From NCBI RefSeq assembly GCF_932294415.1, contig NC_065545.1, forward strand, positions 18,542,857 through 18,606,856: a stretch of 64,000 nucleotides of DNA. The letters are read 5' to 3'. Below the pieces are notes generated by a model. It made no database searches, was not told the DNA's origin, and saw nothing but the letters and a program-made list of their open reading frames with translations. Positions 47,346-58,905 of the stretch are shown piece by piece (positions within the stretch are counted from its first letter, which is position 1; each line of letters opens with the position of its first letter). The translations under genes were made by a program, and so were the position numbers. This DNA is from Quercus robur (taxonomy: Eukaryota; Streptophyta; Magnoliopsida; Fagales; Fagaceae).

Positions 47346-47821
47346 TTTTGATAATTGGGTAATTGGGTGGGTTGGGGTTTACCCATAATAATTGGGTTGG
47401 GTTGGATTTGGGTTAGAAGCAATTAATTAAATGGATTTTAATAGGTAAATGGGTTTTATATACCCAACACAATTATGTTCACCCCAACCCCACTTATTTG
47501 CCACCCCTAGATAAAATAGACTTGTTTTTAAGTTGAGGAATTAAATCAACATAATTGAAAGTTCAATGACTAATAATAATATTGACACTATTAACGTACA
47601 GTAGAGTAGTAACCAAATTGAACTTTTCCTAGTACTTCAATAATTGTGAATTGAGCTTTATTTTAAGTATTCCTACCTAAAAATTCCCATACTGGCTAGT
47701 CTCTTTTGTAAATTGCTTACGTATGTTGACCAATATACCATATATTTAGACTTAGAAAAAAAGAGAGACAGACTCCATTTTTTCACTTCTTCGATCTGAA
47801 AAACGTAACTCTCATTGAAAC

Positions 47822-48132
47822 ATGGCAAAGAAACCTGTCAAGTACTGCGTGGTACTTCTCAGTTCTCTCTATCTGTGTTACATATTTATCAATGGGATTC
47901 TGAGTTTGTAGTGGGACTTAATTGGCAGGTGGACACGTTCACTGAGTCAGCGTTCAAGGGGAACCCGGCAGCTGTATGTTTGTTAGAGGAAGAAGATCAA
48001 AGGGACGAGAAGTGGTTTCAACTGGTGGCAGCCGAGTTCAACATCTCCACTACGTGTTACTTGACTCAGCTCACTCACTCTGACTCACCCACTCCTCACT
48101 TCCGTATCAGATGGTTCAGCCCTGTAGCTGAG
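47822..48132 (+). pseudogene. PhzF-family (phenazine biosynthesis-like) gene, first two exons only
   Basis: Exon 1 is 47822-47851 (MAKKPVKYCV). Exon 2 is 47929-48132 (VDTFTESAFKGNPAAVCLLE ... FRIRWFSPVAE). Both have GT-AG signals and join in frame. This is the N-terminal part of plant PhzF/isomerase-fold proteins, including the FxGNPAAV signature with the region expected to hold the catalytic Glu just after it. The next exon, which should carry the CGHATLA-type motif, was searched for down to 51 kb and not recognised. Either intron 2 is very long and later exons are lost, or only a fragment is here. The frame of the part present is clean. Confidence 0.8.
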
Positions 48133-48807
48133 GTATGTGCTTTGGCTTGTAACTCATTGACAAAATAAAGAAATAGCAAATCAGATAATAAAAATAAAAT
48201 AAAAATTTGTTGTGTATGTACGCATGCTACTTGTTTTTTTTTTTTTTTGGAGAAGGACATGCTACTTGTAGTTGGTAAAAAAGAAAGTAGAGAATTATAA
48301 AAAGAAAAGATATTTATTATTAATTTACTACTTTCTTTGGGAGGCTATATTAATTTGCCGCCCAAAAAAAAGAAAAAGAAATATTAGAATTTTGAAATTT
48401 GAAAGAAAAAGGAATTAGTTTAAAAAAAAAAAAAACAGTTAAATGCGCCTTTGAATAGCCTTTTTATGAGGGCTACAAAAGTTCAGTTTATTTTTATTAT
48501 TATTATTATTTAAAAAAAAAAAAGACTAACATATTTGTATCTAAAAAATCTGGGATTCGAAGAAAATGTACATAAGTACAGGAATGGAGCCAGAACTTTG
48601 AGTTAGGGGGGCAATTTTATCGTTGAGATTTCAACCTCTGATTTTGCTACTTAGATGTTGAGATTTTTTTTTTTTGGTAGGTAAGAATAAAATTATTTTT
48701 GTGTAGATTTTTTTTTTTTTTAAAAAGGGCAAGGTTATTTATTTTTGATAAAATTAGTTAATTGAGCCTAATTTTGTTTTTAGTTTTACTCGTAATTTTT
48801 GTTGTTG

Positions 48808-48842
<35 letters not shown>

Positions 48843-48904
48843 GGCTTGTATATTTTGTTTTAGATTTTAGATCTATAAATTTTTTTATGGTCACTAAAAT
48901 GAGG
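48133..48904. other. AT-rich stretch after PhzF exon 2
   Basis: Probably former intron. T runs at 48235-48249 and 48811-48840; no exon or gene recognised. Confidence 0.45.
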
Positions 48905-49068
48905 AAAATGCTAGAGTTACAAGTTTTTTATAAATTATTTATGTAATAAATGGTTACTGATAAGTAAAAAAATGATGTGAGTAGTGTGCCCATATGTGAA
49001 CCAATAAGAATTTGCTGTAAAAAAAATTTGTAAAAATGTTATAAAAAAGTTTGTGAGTATAACATTAC
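48905..49068. mobile_element. Small MITE, about 160 bp
   Basis: Ends atgctagagttacaagtttt and the complement of the right end (atgttatactcacaaacttt) form terminal inverted repeats running into ttataa on both sides. Non-coding. The target duplication is not certain. Confidence 0.6.
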
Positions 49069-49084
49069 TCTTACCCTCCACATT

Positions 49085-49411
49085 TTGTGGAACCTAAAAG
49101 GGATTCCTATATAGAAAGGATCCCGTAAAATACACCCAAGGAGACTCTTATAAGGAAAAGACTTCTACTCCAAGGAAAATGGGTTAAGCCCTACTACTAT
49201 AAAAACCCAAGCACCCTCACGAACCAAGGTACGCATAATCTACCCTTTCTAGCACTCTAGAGCAGTGAGAATAGTTCTCACTTGACCTTCGGAGGGTATT
49301 TGGCCGGTACCACACCGGTGCTCTCTGCTAGGTCCTTTCTTTTTGCTGTGTAGGTGCTATTTGGAGTGCGCGAGGACCGTGTGGCTTACTGGTGATATTT
49401 TCGACAACATC
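49085..49411 (+). mobile_element. LTR fragment of an LTR retrotransposon
   Basis: A TATA-like tataaaaaccc (about 49199) is followed by gttctcacttgaccttcgga, a gtaccacaccggtg block and a tttcgacaaca end. This is the order of blocks often seen in plant Ty3/gypsy-type LTRs. No internal region is attached and the boundaries are approximate. Confidence 0.5.
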
Positions 49412-49919
49412 ACATCTTATTTTTATCTTTTCTACTATTTTGTCACTCTTAATATGGTGACTAAGAGCATGATTGGACTTTCATTCCATATGAGGATTTT
49501 CCTTTGTTGATTTAGACAGTAATAATAATGTGTTCTAGCTCTTCATTTGCAAATGTTAGTGTTCATGGAGAGATCAACATGACATTTGGCATAGATCATT
49601 TGTTCATAAATGGTTACAATATTGACGTGTTTGGGTGTGTTTTGGCAAGATTGATGGGAAAGTATTGTCATATTTTATTCCTTTTTTATTATTATTGCAT
49701 GTGTGTGTGCTATGCTGACTTGTTTAAGATTATCTTATTGAAAGTGCAGTCGTTCATTTCCAATTATATTTTTTTCCAAATTCAATTACAAAGGATCTAA
49801 TTAAATTGATAGACTTTTCTGACAATTGTGTTGTATGCAGATGCTCTCTTATATGGGGGAGAACAAAATTGAAGTTCAGGAGTACGGTGCAGTGGGCTCA
49901 AATGCAATATGAGGATTAG

Positions 49920-49984
49920 GATGATGAGAGTTTAAAGAGATGGAAGGAACAGCTTCTTGGGAGTGGACTTCAATTCCGTTGGAG
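49920..49984 (+). pseudogene. Rho GDP-dissociation inhibitor exon fragment
   Basis: The reading DDESLKRWKEQLLGS (49920-49964) matches the conserved stretch that opens the plant Rho GDI domain. After GGGAGT a 2-base loss moves the frame. With that allowance the following bases read as the expected VDFNSVG up to a GT donor at 49985. The upstream part is degenerate. It is a single exon without neighbours of the same gene, so it is a captured or transposed fragment. Confidence 0.7.
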
Positions 49985-50620
49985 GTAATCATTTTGTCTT
50001 TTCCTAATTGTTTATTTGTGAATTTTGTTTGGTTGTGAAGAAAATGGAGGGCAAAAAATACAAATCTGGAATCTTTCATTGTTTTTTTTTGGTAAAAGAA
50101 TCTTTCATTGTTTTGAATTCCAAATTCTACCTCTACTTCTCTTTTTCATGGAATCAGAAGTCATAACTTATGTTATGCTCTAAGATAGCTAAAATTAGCC
50201 AAAAAGAAAGGTGGAAAATAAAATTTTCCAATGTTAATTTTATGGCCTTCAAATTAAACAAAATGTACTGACTTTCAAAACAATTTTGCTTCCAAATTTT
50301 GCTAGCTCTTACTTTAAATCTAGGCTGTTTGATGGTCTAACTTCAAGTTTTAAAATAAGTTTTAAAAATGAAGTATCTTTGGTGTTAATCCACGTTATAT
50401 ATATACCAATGCAATAATTTCCTTCTATGGGTACTTAATTTGGCCGCTCCTTTTTCTACTATTAATTACCTCATATTGCTAATCTAATAGGTGCAGAGGA
50501 TCTTGCCCATCTACTTTTAACTTCTAGCCATCTATTACTGTTGTGTTACATATTCAATATAAAATAGTAAGAGAAGTTGCTAAGTGGCAGTGCACTTTGT
50601 ATGACTGTTTTCATATAGCT

Positions 50621-50680
50621 TTAAATGAAGCACTGAAGAAGAAAGTTGAGAGGCTGAAGATTGCAACTGGAGAAATAATG
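50621..50680 (+). pseudogene. bZIP transcription-factor leucine-zipper exon fragment
   Basis: The reading LNEALKKKVERLKIATGEI matches the end of the leucine zipper in plant group I (VIP1/RSG-like) bZIP proteins. It is preceded by an acceptor-like tatag at 50614-50618. No basic region or other exon of the gene lies near. About 640 bases after the Rho GDI fragment and in the same orientation. Confidence 0.65.
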
Positions 50681-51059
50681 ATACATGCTGGGGAAAAGCT
50701 CTAAAAAAGTGCGAAAAAAGGCCATGGCTTCTTCTTCTACATTGTGCTGCGAAGGAGAGGAGAGAATATGTGTGCTGCTTCTACGTGTGGCTGGTGTGTG
50801 GAGTCTCGGCTTTTGTTATGCTAGTTTGGTTGGGGAGTAATTTTGGTTTTCGGCCTAGGATCTATTGGGAAGTAATGACTAAGGACAAGGATTCGTTACT
50901 GTAAATTTAAGAGTGTAAGGGTTGTCTTTAGGCAGAGTAGTTGAGTTGTAAACAGAGTAGTTGAGTTGTGTTGATTTGTTTCACTGTGTTATAAGTGTAG
51001 TTGATGGACCGTTGTAATTTAATTTGGAATTACACAATTGTGTTTACATTTATATTTTT

Positions 51060-51459
51060 AATCATTTTATTAAATTTTGATTAATGTGAAAGTGTGCATC
51101 CAATTTTTTTTTTTTAAATAAAATACTTATTTCAATGGTTATAAACTATTGAAACTTATCTCAAGATACCTTTTGCCAAGGGTTAGGTGCCTGTGGATAA
51201 AAGTAATAAGCAAACTTTAATCTATATTTATGTGTATATATTTCAACGGTTTATAATAATATTTTGACCTTTATTAACCGTTGACAAATGTGTAACACTT
51301 TTTTCAACGGTTATATAGGCTGTAGAAAAATGTTCTCGACACAGTTTTTAATAACGGTTCTCTACGGTCATTCCAACCGTCGAAAATACTTTTTTCGACG
51401 ATTTTTAGTACTTTTTTTTACGGTTTCAACTGTTGAAAATAACCAAATTTTTTGTAGTG
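51060..51459 (-). mobile_element. CACTA-type transposon terminus
   Basis: The right edge ends TTTTTTGTAGTG at 51459, the complement of CACTACAAAAAA, the classic En/Spm end. Over the preceding 350 bases short words of the type caacggtt and accgtt recur in both orientations, as expected of subterminal transposase-binding repeats. The opposite CACTA end was not found in the window, so the element is truncated or rearranged. Confidence 0.75.
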
Positions 51460-51461
51460 AA

Positions 51462-52951
51462 CATATGATTCATACATGTACAAGGAGATTTTACAATGCA
51501 AATTTTTCTCAGAAATTCCTAAACAGTACAGCTACAACTCCTTCACTTAATTTGTGGGCACAAAGATGTATGAGATTTTTTAAAAGAAATAAAGGTAGAT
51601 TGCTGCTTGGTGCTTTTGCTGCTTTTGTTGCTTGTGTTACTCTCTCTTATGTGAGAATACAGAGAGTACCATACACAGGACGAATCCAACTTGTTTCCAT
51701 TGAAGAAGTCGAGGAAAGGAGGGTAGACAAGCGCTGGAACATATTAATGCGTTACAGCAAAGATTAAGTACTCCCTTTATCAGACCCTAGAAGTCTTCAA
51801 GCACAATTCATAGTTGCAAATGTCATTAGAGCATTGCATGTCAGGTTAAGACTTGAAAAGGATTGCAAGGTAAATGGGCATTCATGTGAGAATCCAGATT
51901 TTAGAGACTATAAGGCAAGTCACGAGTGGGAAGGAGATAATGGAGATGAAGATCATGTTAACTGCTTTGAAGAAAAGAGCATTCCTTTTAAGGAGGATCA
52001 TAAACTCTCGATATGGAAACCTAGTACCAAACATTTGGATGGAAAAGATTGGGAAGTTTATGTGCTGGATTTAGGCGGAACAGGAGAAAATTCAATTAAT
52101 TCTAGAATTTATGGAAACCTATTAGATTGGGCATATTGTGGGTCGACATATAGCAAGAATTTATGTAAGGTTTCGCTGGAATATCTTATGTTTCGGCCAT
52201 TTATTAACTATGGAGCCCTTTCCAGCTTTAATGCCTTTGGTGGAGTGCAGTTGGGCTGCTTCGCAAAAATGGTATAATTTTCTTCTTGTTGATGTTTGAT
52301 ACCATGCGTTTAAGTCAATTCATTTTTGAGAGTATGTTTAAGTTATTCCAGTAGTTCCTTTTTGAGAGTATGTTTAAGTTATTCTAGTAGTTTGCAGTAG
52401 TTTATTTGTTTTGTCCTTAGCAGTAATTGTTTTATAAATCCATATTCAAACCCAATGCTACTAATAGAATTTTTGAGTGGAGCTACTCCCTTAAGGGATT
52501 GAATTTTTTTGAGTTTATATTTGGATTTGTGAATCTGAGTGTGTGTATATATATATATATTCTTTTTGTCTTTCTTTTTAGTATTGGTCAAACAAAACCA
52601 AAAGTGGTTGAAATTTCTTTTTGTGGTGTCCATAATTGTTTTGAAAATCCAAATTCTGCTACCTTGATTATTTCCTACACATTTACAGTTATATAAAGGT
52701 TTAGTTTTATGTTTTTCATGTCAAATTATAATAATGTTACATTTGGTTTCAATCATAGGAACGAAAGAGAAGCAAATCGTATTGGATTAATATTAATGGC
52801 AATCACTGGATATGATCCTCTAATGGCATATGAAGCATTCGATAAGATGGGTCAATCTTATGATGATAACGTACTTATAAGGTTCAAAGATATGAAAGAA
52901 GCGTATAACTTGTACAAGGAAGAGAAATCTTCCACAAATTTGCGAAGCTAG
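51462..52951 (+). pseudogene. OMA1-like metallopeptidase copy, decayed
   Basis: The first piece (51462-51767) reads HMIHTCTRRFYNANFSQKFL and onward as in the gene at 30.9 kb, but without its first ~43 residues; the CACTA end directly abuts the break. The frame stops at SKD in 51765-51767 and resumes at about 51770. It changes again after VYVLD near 52068, where the exon coding the HExxH block is lost and exon-2 sequence follows directly, lacking the intron and the GHE part. The last exon (about 52759-52951) reads NEREANRIGLILMA and ends KSSTNLRS. The zinc site is gone, so it cannot be an active protease. Divergence from the 30.9-kb gene is moderate. Confidence 0.9.
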
Positions 52952-52954
52952 GAG

Positions 52955-53522
52955 GATGCTTCCGAAGTGGAAATCTTAATGCTTGTTTGCCTTCAAAAAA
53001 TACTAATTGCATGGAGAGGATAAATGCTCTATCGTATAATTCATTCTTTATTTAGAAGTATAAGTACAATCATCAATCTGATTAATTTTGATTTTACGAA
53101 GGAGATTTTTTATAGTCTTTTATTTTATATTGAATATTTGAGCCATTAAATTTTGTAATAGAATCAATAGCTCATTTTTTGGCGTCTACTATGTATATAT
53201 GTCAAGGGTCTTACAACTATCATGATCTATTTGAGGACAAACATTGATCACAGTTGTCAAAGGGCAAGGCAGACCCAAACTGGTATGCGTTAAGAAGGTC
53301 TATAAAACCATGCCCTACGGTGCTCATCAGACAACTAGACAAGAAGTAAAAAATAGAGTTTTTTACATATATAGCAACATGCACTTTATACTTTTTGTGC
53401 ATATTTTTGCCTATACACTACATCACAAACGACCACAAAATCACACCCACGTACAATCAAATATCTCCACAGATTGGATAGTTTTGTCTAGAAGCTGAAG
53501 TAAGTGAACCTATTTTAAGTGA

Positions 53523-53561
<39 letters not shown>

Positions 53562-55007
53562 GTGGGTTAGTTGACCCAACCCAATTTGGTGAGGATTTTG
53601 TTATGTCCAACCCAAGTTTGCTCTAAGCCCAACCCAAAACTAAGTCCATCCCACTCTTTTTGCACACTAACCCTAATTTCCAAACTTATCTCTTACACTC
53701 ACAAAACTCAAACCCAAGTTAATTTCCAATCCTCTCAGGCCCAATATGAATGCAATACCTGGAAAATCACAATGTTAACTTTTTTAATTTTAATTTTATA
53801 AGAAAAAACCTTTATGAAAAAAAAGATCGGGCTTGGTTCTGGTCTGGGTATCCATGGGTAAAAATTCAAATAGTAATCTATATCTATATATATAATAATA
53901 GGTGAAGTTAAGAGAAACTCAAATTAGAATTCCAAATTAGAGTTCCAATTTTGTGCCATGTGTCCTAAGTTATTTATTTTTAAAGAGTATGCATGAGGTT
54001 ACGAGTTAGTTAAGTACAAATGCTTAATGGGTATTAGGATCCAAGTATTCTTGATTAATGTTTTGGGTGAAGTATACCCAACCCAAACTAGGTTCAACTT
54101 CCCTAAATCCAGGTATGGCATAATGGCACAACCCAACCATGTCACAAATTTCCATGCCATGTATATGAATTCAAGAAATAAATTAAAACCATTGACCCTA
54201 TCAAATAATAAACAATAGAACTTTCATCCCTAAAGAGACTTACCTTTCCATGTTTCCAATTCAAAATTGTGCTAAAAGTCCACAAGGGAATGAAGACAAG
54301 TAGCACATTCAACCGATGCAAATAGAATAAGGAAGGGAAGGCATACACAACTTAGCCAACATATGCGAGTAATCCATGTGCACTTCAACTTGCCAAATGG
54401 AAACTCCAAAAGGATAGTGCAAACAAGGAAATCCACCAGAGTTTTTATTTACAGTTTGACATAACTAGACTTGAAATGCTTGTACAACTTAAAATACCAA
54501 GAAAAGTTGCAAAGACATCAAATGGGAAAAATTAAAGTATACTATACCTTATACTTCATTTAGGAGTTTATAAAGGAATGAAATGAGTAAATAAATGATT
54601 GAAATGAGGAAATAGTGAAATGTAAGTAATTTTGTTTTAGAACTTGGAATTAACATAAAAGAAACAAATGGCTTTTTGTTGGAGCTAGGATTCATTGGTT
54701 TTGGGTCATCTGGGTTTTCATTGTGTTTTGTTGCTAAAACAAATCACTTGGGATTTAACAGTATTTTTGTCTATTTATATGATCATTCCCCTATTCTCTC
54801 ATCTTATTTCCCTCTTCTTATCCTATTTTTACTGAGTGAGTCATTATGCATGGTCACTACTAGTGCTATAGAGAATTGGTACTCTTTCTCTCCAATTCAA
54901 TCTTTGGAATTGATAGAGTTTCCGCCAACATTTCATTTAGGAGATCCATAGCCACCTTTACCCGAATGTAAATTTTCCATTTTCCAATTCATTAATTTTT
55001 TTTTGTC

Positions 55008-55043
<36 letters not shown>

Positions 55044-55315
55044 TTTTGTCATATATGATACTTTAGCAAAATAGTTTAGTAATCGAATGTAGTTTTCACT
55101 TTGAGATTTTGATGGCTTTGTGTGTGTTTTAAATTGATTAGTAAAGCTGTGATTTATATGTATGTATGTACACACATGTCTCTTTATGTAATTGATGTGA
55201 TTAAAATCTAACAGTAGAATTCATAAACTCCATTGTTATAAAGTAAAACCTAATGAACAATGGAATGGGTGTGGCAGTAGGCCTAGTACTTTTTACTTTT
55301 TCAATCCGAGATTAT
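52955..55315. other. Intergenic DNA, no gene recognised
   Basis: Contains a TA tract (53526-53557), a stretch rich in cccaaccca words (53570-53720) and a TCTATATATA-type word followed by gagaaactcaaattagaatt and gtgccatgtgtcc at about 53880-53965. The latter resembles the 5' part of the putative Helitrons. Another TA/T tract is at 55010-55046. Open frames here match nothing known to me. Confidence 0.5.
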
Positions 55316-55876
55316 GAGCATGTTTGGTTTATCAGTTTAAACAGTAGTGTTCAGTGTTTAAACACTGAACACTAGTGTCCAAAAACAAAAAAGGACGTTT
55401 GGTGTGTCATTCCTGTTCAGGGATTGTTTGGAAAATAGTGTTCAAAAATCAGTGTTTAAAATGATATTTTTGAAATCATCTCTAACCTGTTTTTAAACAA
55501 CAAAAACTAGTGTTTTAGTGGCAATTGTGTAATTATGTTGAACATTGTATGGCCCACGTCAGACATCAAAGCTGTATTGTCTCGGCAGTCGCACCCATAC
55601 AGTCCTGTTAGGCATTAAAAAAATATTTTTTGAATAAAAAAATGTTTATTTTGGTTAAAGGTGTCAGTTTTTTCACTTTATTTTTAAATCAAACACACAT
55701 ACCAAACACATTTTTATGTTTTTTTGAACACTAAAACATGTTATTTAAACTATGATACCAAACACATTTTTTTGTTTTATAAACACTAAAAACACGTATT
55801 TTAACAACACTTTTTAAACTACAATTTTCACATCTTTTTAAACAACAATTTTTAAACTCTATGACCAAACGGGCCC
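55316..55876. mobile_element. TIR element (MITE), 561 bp
   Basis: Ends GAGCATGTTTGGTTTAT and (complement) GGGCCCGTTTGGTCATAG, flanked by TAT on both sides. Subterminal regions on both sides are rich in gtttaaac and aacactaaaa words. Non-coding. The GTTTGGT ends and 3-bp repeat suggest the PIF/Harbinger group, although TAT is not the canonical target. Confidence 0.6.
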
Positions 55877-56364
55877 TATATCTCTGTAAAGATGTGCTTA
55901 GACATTCTCTGCTTGTCCTCTCATATGCTCAAACCCTCCCCCACCTCCCTCTCTAGGCTCTAAGCACTAGGCACTAGGATTCTAGCTTCTCTTATTGTTT
56001 TTGGAATTAGCTTCCGGTGCATCATGTGTTTATTTAACATCAGATTTAACGTGTGATGGTATTGTGTTAATCAATTGAAAGGAACATACTATTAAAAGAA
56101 AAAAAAAATTCTAGTAAATTTAGACCAGGATTGATTTTAATCAATTATTATATTCTAAAAAAATTGATAAATTAATAAAGTAGTTAATCAATCACTGCTA
56201 GGAACAACTGAAACGATCAAGTTAAAATAATTGGTGTCATTTATGTAAATTCAAGAAATTGGGAAATTAAAAAGGAAAAGATAATAGTAATGACTACTTG
56301 TCTAATAAGAGCTTTCATGTTAGTGCTGTTTGTGCTTGAAATAGCATGGAACGTGGAGTAATAG

Positions 56365-56405
<41 letters not shown>

Positions 56406-56627
56406 AACACACAAAACAACACATCTTCCAAGAGTAAAAAGAAAACCTTTCCATTACTACTGCTACTAGCAAATACCTTTTTGAAACTCGCTGTACGATT
56501 GGCTCACTGTTCCCACCAATCCCAAAACCTAGCATATAACTTTAATTTTGTCCTAACCCTGACTATGTATGACTATAATGGAAATATTTGTTATGACTAT
56601 AAAATGAGAATATTTGTTAGCTTCTAA
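55877..56627. other. AT-rich spacer
   Basis: Includes a TA tract at 56370-56400. No gene recognised. Confidence 0.5.
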
Positions 56628-58170
56628 GGGTGAGTTTGGTTCAGCTTTTTGAAAAAGTACATAATGAAAAAGTGGAGTTTTATAAAAGTGCATAATGAAA
56701 AAGTGGAATTTCAAAAAGCTGAGTGTTTGGTAAAAGCTGTTAAAAAGTGCATAATGAAAAAGCTGAGTGTTTGGTAAAAACTGTTAAAAGTGGCTTTTTG
56801 AGGGGTAAATGACCAAAAAGGACAATGTATATATAAGAGAATTTATTTCATACTTTTTTTTTTTTTTTTTTTATGTGAGTTTGTTTCATACTTAAATCAA
56901 TTATTTCATCATACTTAAATCAATTTTTCTTTTTCTAAAAAAAATATTTTTTTCTCACCAATATTAGCTAATAATAACTTACCACTTAAGATTTATTATG
57001 AAAGTATTGTGAAAATATTGTGATAAAAATTGATACTAATTTTAATTTTAACATACTATTAAAATTATTTTTTTCTCTTTCTAAAAAAATTATTTTTTTC
57101 TCACTAATATTAGCTAATAATAACCTACCTTAAGATTTATTGTAAAAATATTGTGATATAATTTTTTTTCTCTCCCCACACACACACACACACACGGGCT
57201 CTCCTTCCCTTCTTTCTTTTTTTCTTTTTTTTTTTTTTTCCCTCTTTTTTTCTCCTCCACCCACGTACCCACACTCTTTTCTTTTGTTTTTTCCTTCTTT
57301 TGTTTTTTCCTTCATTCCTCTTTTATTCCTACCACACCAGCACCATCCAGAACATTCATTCCACAGCTCTTTCATCTTTTTTTTTTCCTCTTAAGCACTT
57401 CAGGCCAGAACAGTCGCTCTCTTTCTTCTTCTTTTTTTTTTTTTTTTTTTTTTCCTCTTAGCACTTCAGGCCAGAACAGTCGCTCTCCTTCTTCTTCTTT
57501 TTTTTTTTTTTTTTGTTCTCTTAGCACTTCGAAACGAATGAAGGAACCAGCTCTCCTTCTTCTTTTTCTATTTTTTTTTTCTTGTTCTTGGATCATCGGG
57601 AAGATTGGATGATCGGGAAGATTGGATGGTCAGTAAATCTCTCCCTCCCCTTTTTTTTTCGTCAGTCTTTTTGATCCATCGGAGGGTCATGATCTGCTGT
57701 TGTTCTAATTTTCTTGTTGTTGTTGTTGATCTGCTGTTGATCCGAAAGAGTTGTTGCTCTAATTTTTTTTTTTTTTTTTCTGTTCTTGATCTACTGTTTC
57801 CGAAAGAGTTGTTCTAAATTTTTTTTCTTTTTTTCTGTTCTTGATCTGCTGCTTCCGAAAGAGCTGTTCTATTTTTTTTTTTTTTCTGTTCTTGATCTAC
57901 TGTTTCCGAAAGAGTTGATGTTCTAATTGAATGGGTATTTCCGTAATTTTACCGTAGCAACGGTAACCATCCAAAACGTGCACTGCGCGTTTTCATTTAT
58001 GGACCCTCAGAGGTCCATAAAATTTTTCGCGTTTGTTCGCGTTTTTGCTCTATGCCCAAAACGCAACTTTTTGATAAAAGTTGCGTTTTGGGCTTGACCA
58101 AACGCAAATTTAGGGCTGGCTTTTTTTAAAAAGTGCTTTTTGAGCTGAAAATGTGGAACCAAACGGGCAC
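56628..58170. mobile_element. PIF/Harbinger-like non-autonomous element, 1543 bp
   Basis: Ends GGGTGAGTTTGGTTCAGC and (complement) GTGCCCGTTTGGTTCCAC, both followed by aaaaagt words. Flanked by TAA (56625-56627 and 58171-58173). Inside are a gctgagtgtttggtaaaa duplication at the left and two T-tract-bearing tandem arrays. One has units around cttcaggccagaacagtcgc (57395-57545), the other units around cttgatctgctgtttccgaa (57720-57920). No transposase. Confidence 0.78.
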
Positions 58171-58569
58171 TAAGTGTTGGAACTTGGAAGTTATATTATA
58201 ATATCACGAGAAAGTTTATGTCAGTATTAAAAAATTAGGATTAGATGACCAAGCATTAACATTAGTAAGGGACATGGTCGAGAACCATTGTATGGCCAAT
58301 TAACAAATTTGTAAGTATTCCATTCCCGTTAGACAGTGTCCACAAGAGGTGTAATTATTACACCATTAAAGTTTTGTTAATCCCATGAAACTCTTATGAC
58401 ATATTAAAGTGCCCACAATATTAATTACACCACTAAAATAGCATAATGTTAATTCTTATCAATTAAAAGAGTCGACTAAAACTAAAACAGTTAACTACAA
58501 TCCCGTTTAAATTCACAACATGGATAACAAAAGAATCCCCCTAAGCACATGTTTTTCTTTGTGGCCAAG

Positions 58570-58727
58570 GAAAAATTATTAAGTACTCCCGGAGTACCAT
58601 AAATGCGTACTCCCTCCTCTCACATAAATAGTGGGTCCCACCATGAATTTAATTAGTGAGACCCACCATTCATGTGAAAGGAGGGAATATGCATTTATGG
58701 TACTCCGGAAGTACATAATAATTTCCC
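58570..58727. mobile_element. Mutator-type hairpin MITE, 158 bp
   Basis: Almost the whole element is two ~70-base inverted arms (tactcccggagtaccataaa and its counterpart tactccggaa). A perfect 9-bp direct repeat gtggccaag flanks it (58561-58569 and 58728-58736). The 9-bp target and GRAAAATTATTA ends fit MULE-derived MITEs. Confidence 0.88.
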
Positions 58728-58808
58728 GTGGCCAAGGGATGATGGGGCGGGAATGAGTTTTGTTTATGTTGTCCCTTCCTGAATGTGTGTCTATAAAATT
58801 TTAATTTA

Positions 58809-58848
58809 GTATATGTTTGGATCTGGATGAACTTGCGTTTGGCGTTTT

Positions 58849-58905
<57 letters not shown>

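Larger units (their letters stand above)
44758..47509. mobile_element. hAT-type foldback element made of two inverted minisatellite arrays, 2752 bp
   Basis: Perfect 13-base terminal inverted repeats TAGGGGTGGCAAA lie at 44758 and 47509. A perfect 8-bp direct repeat gataaaat (44750-44757 and 47510-47517) flanks it, the target size of hAT transposons. Subterminal sequence is also inverted (acccacccaatt and its complement). Between lie about 800 bases of one minisatellite strand and about 1600 bases of the other. There is no transposase, so it is non-autonomous. Long frames through it on both strands are repeat translations. Confidence 0.93.

Noticed and set aside
44787-47362. Long open frames on both strands rich in TKIPPKPK or FWSFLGFGGILVIF
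   Set aside because: They are translations of the ~29-base minisatellite and follow its repeat register, not a protein family.
54676-54951. Hydrophobic 91-residue frame
   Set aside because: No ATG-context, splice or family support; composition matches AT-rich non-coding DNA.
57130-57596. Lys/Glu/Arg-rich minus-strand frames
   Set aside because: Produced by CT/T-rich sequence inside the Harbinger-like element.
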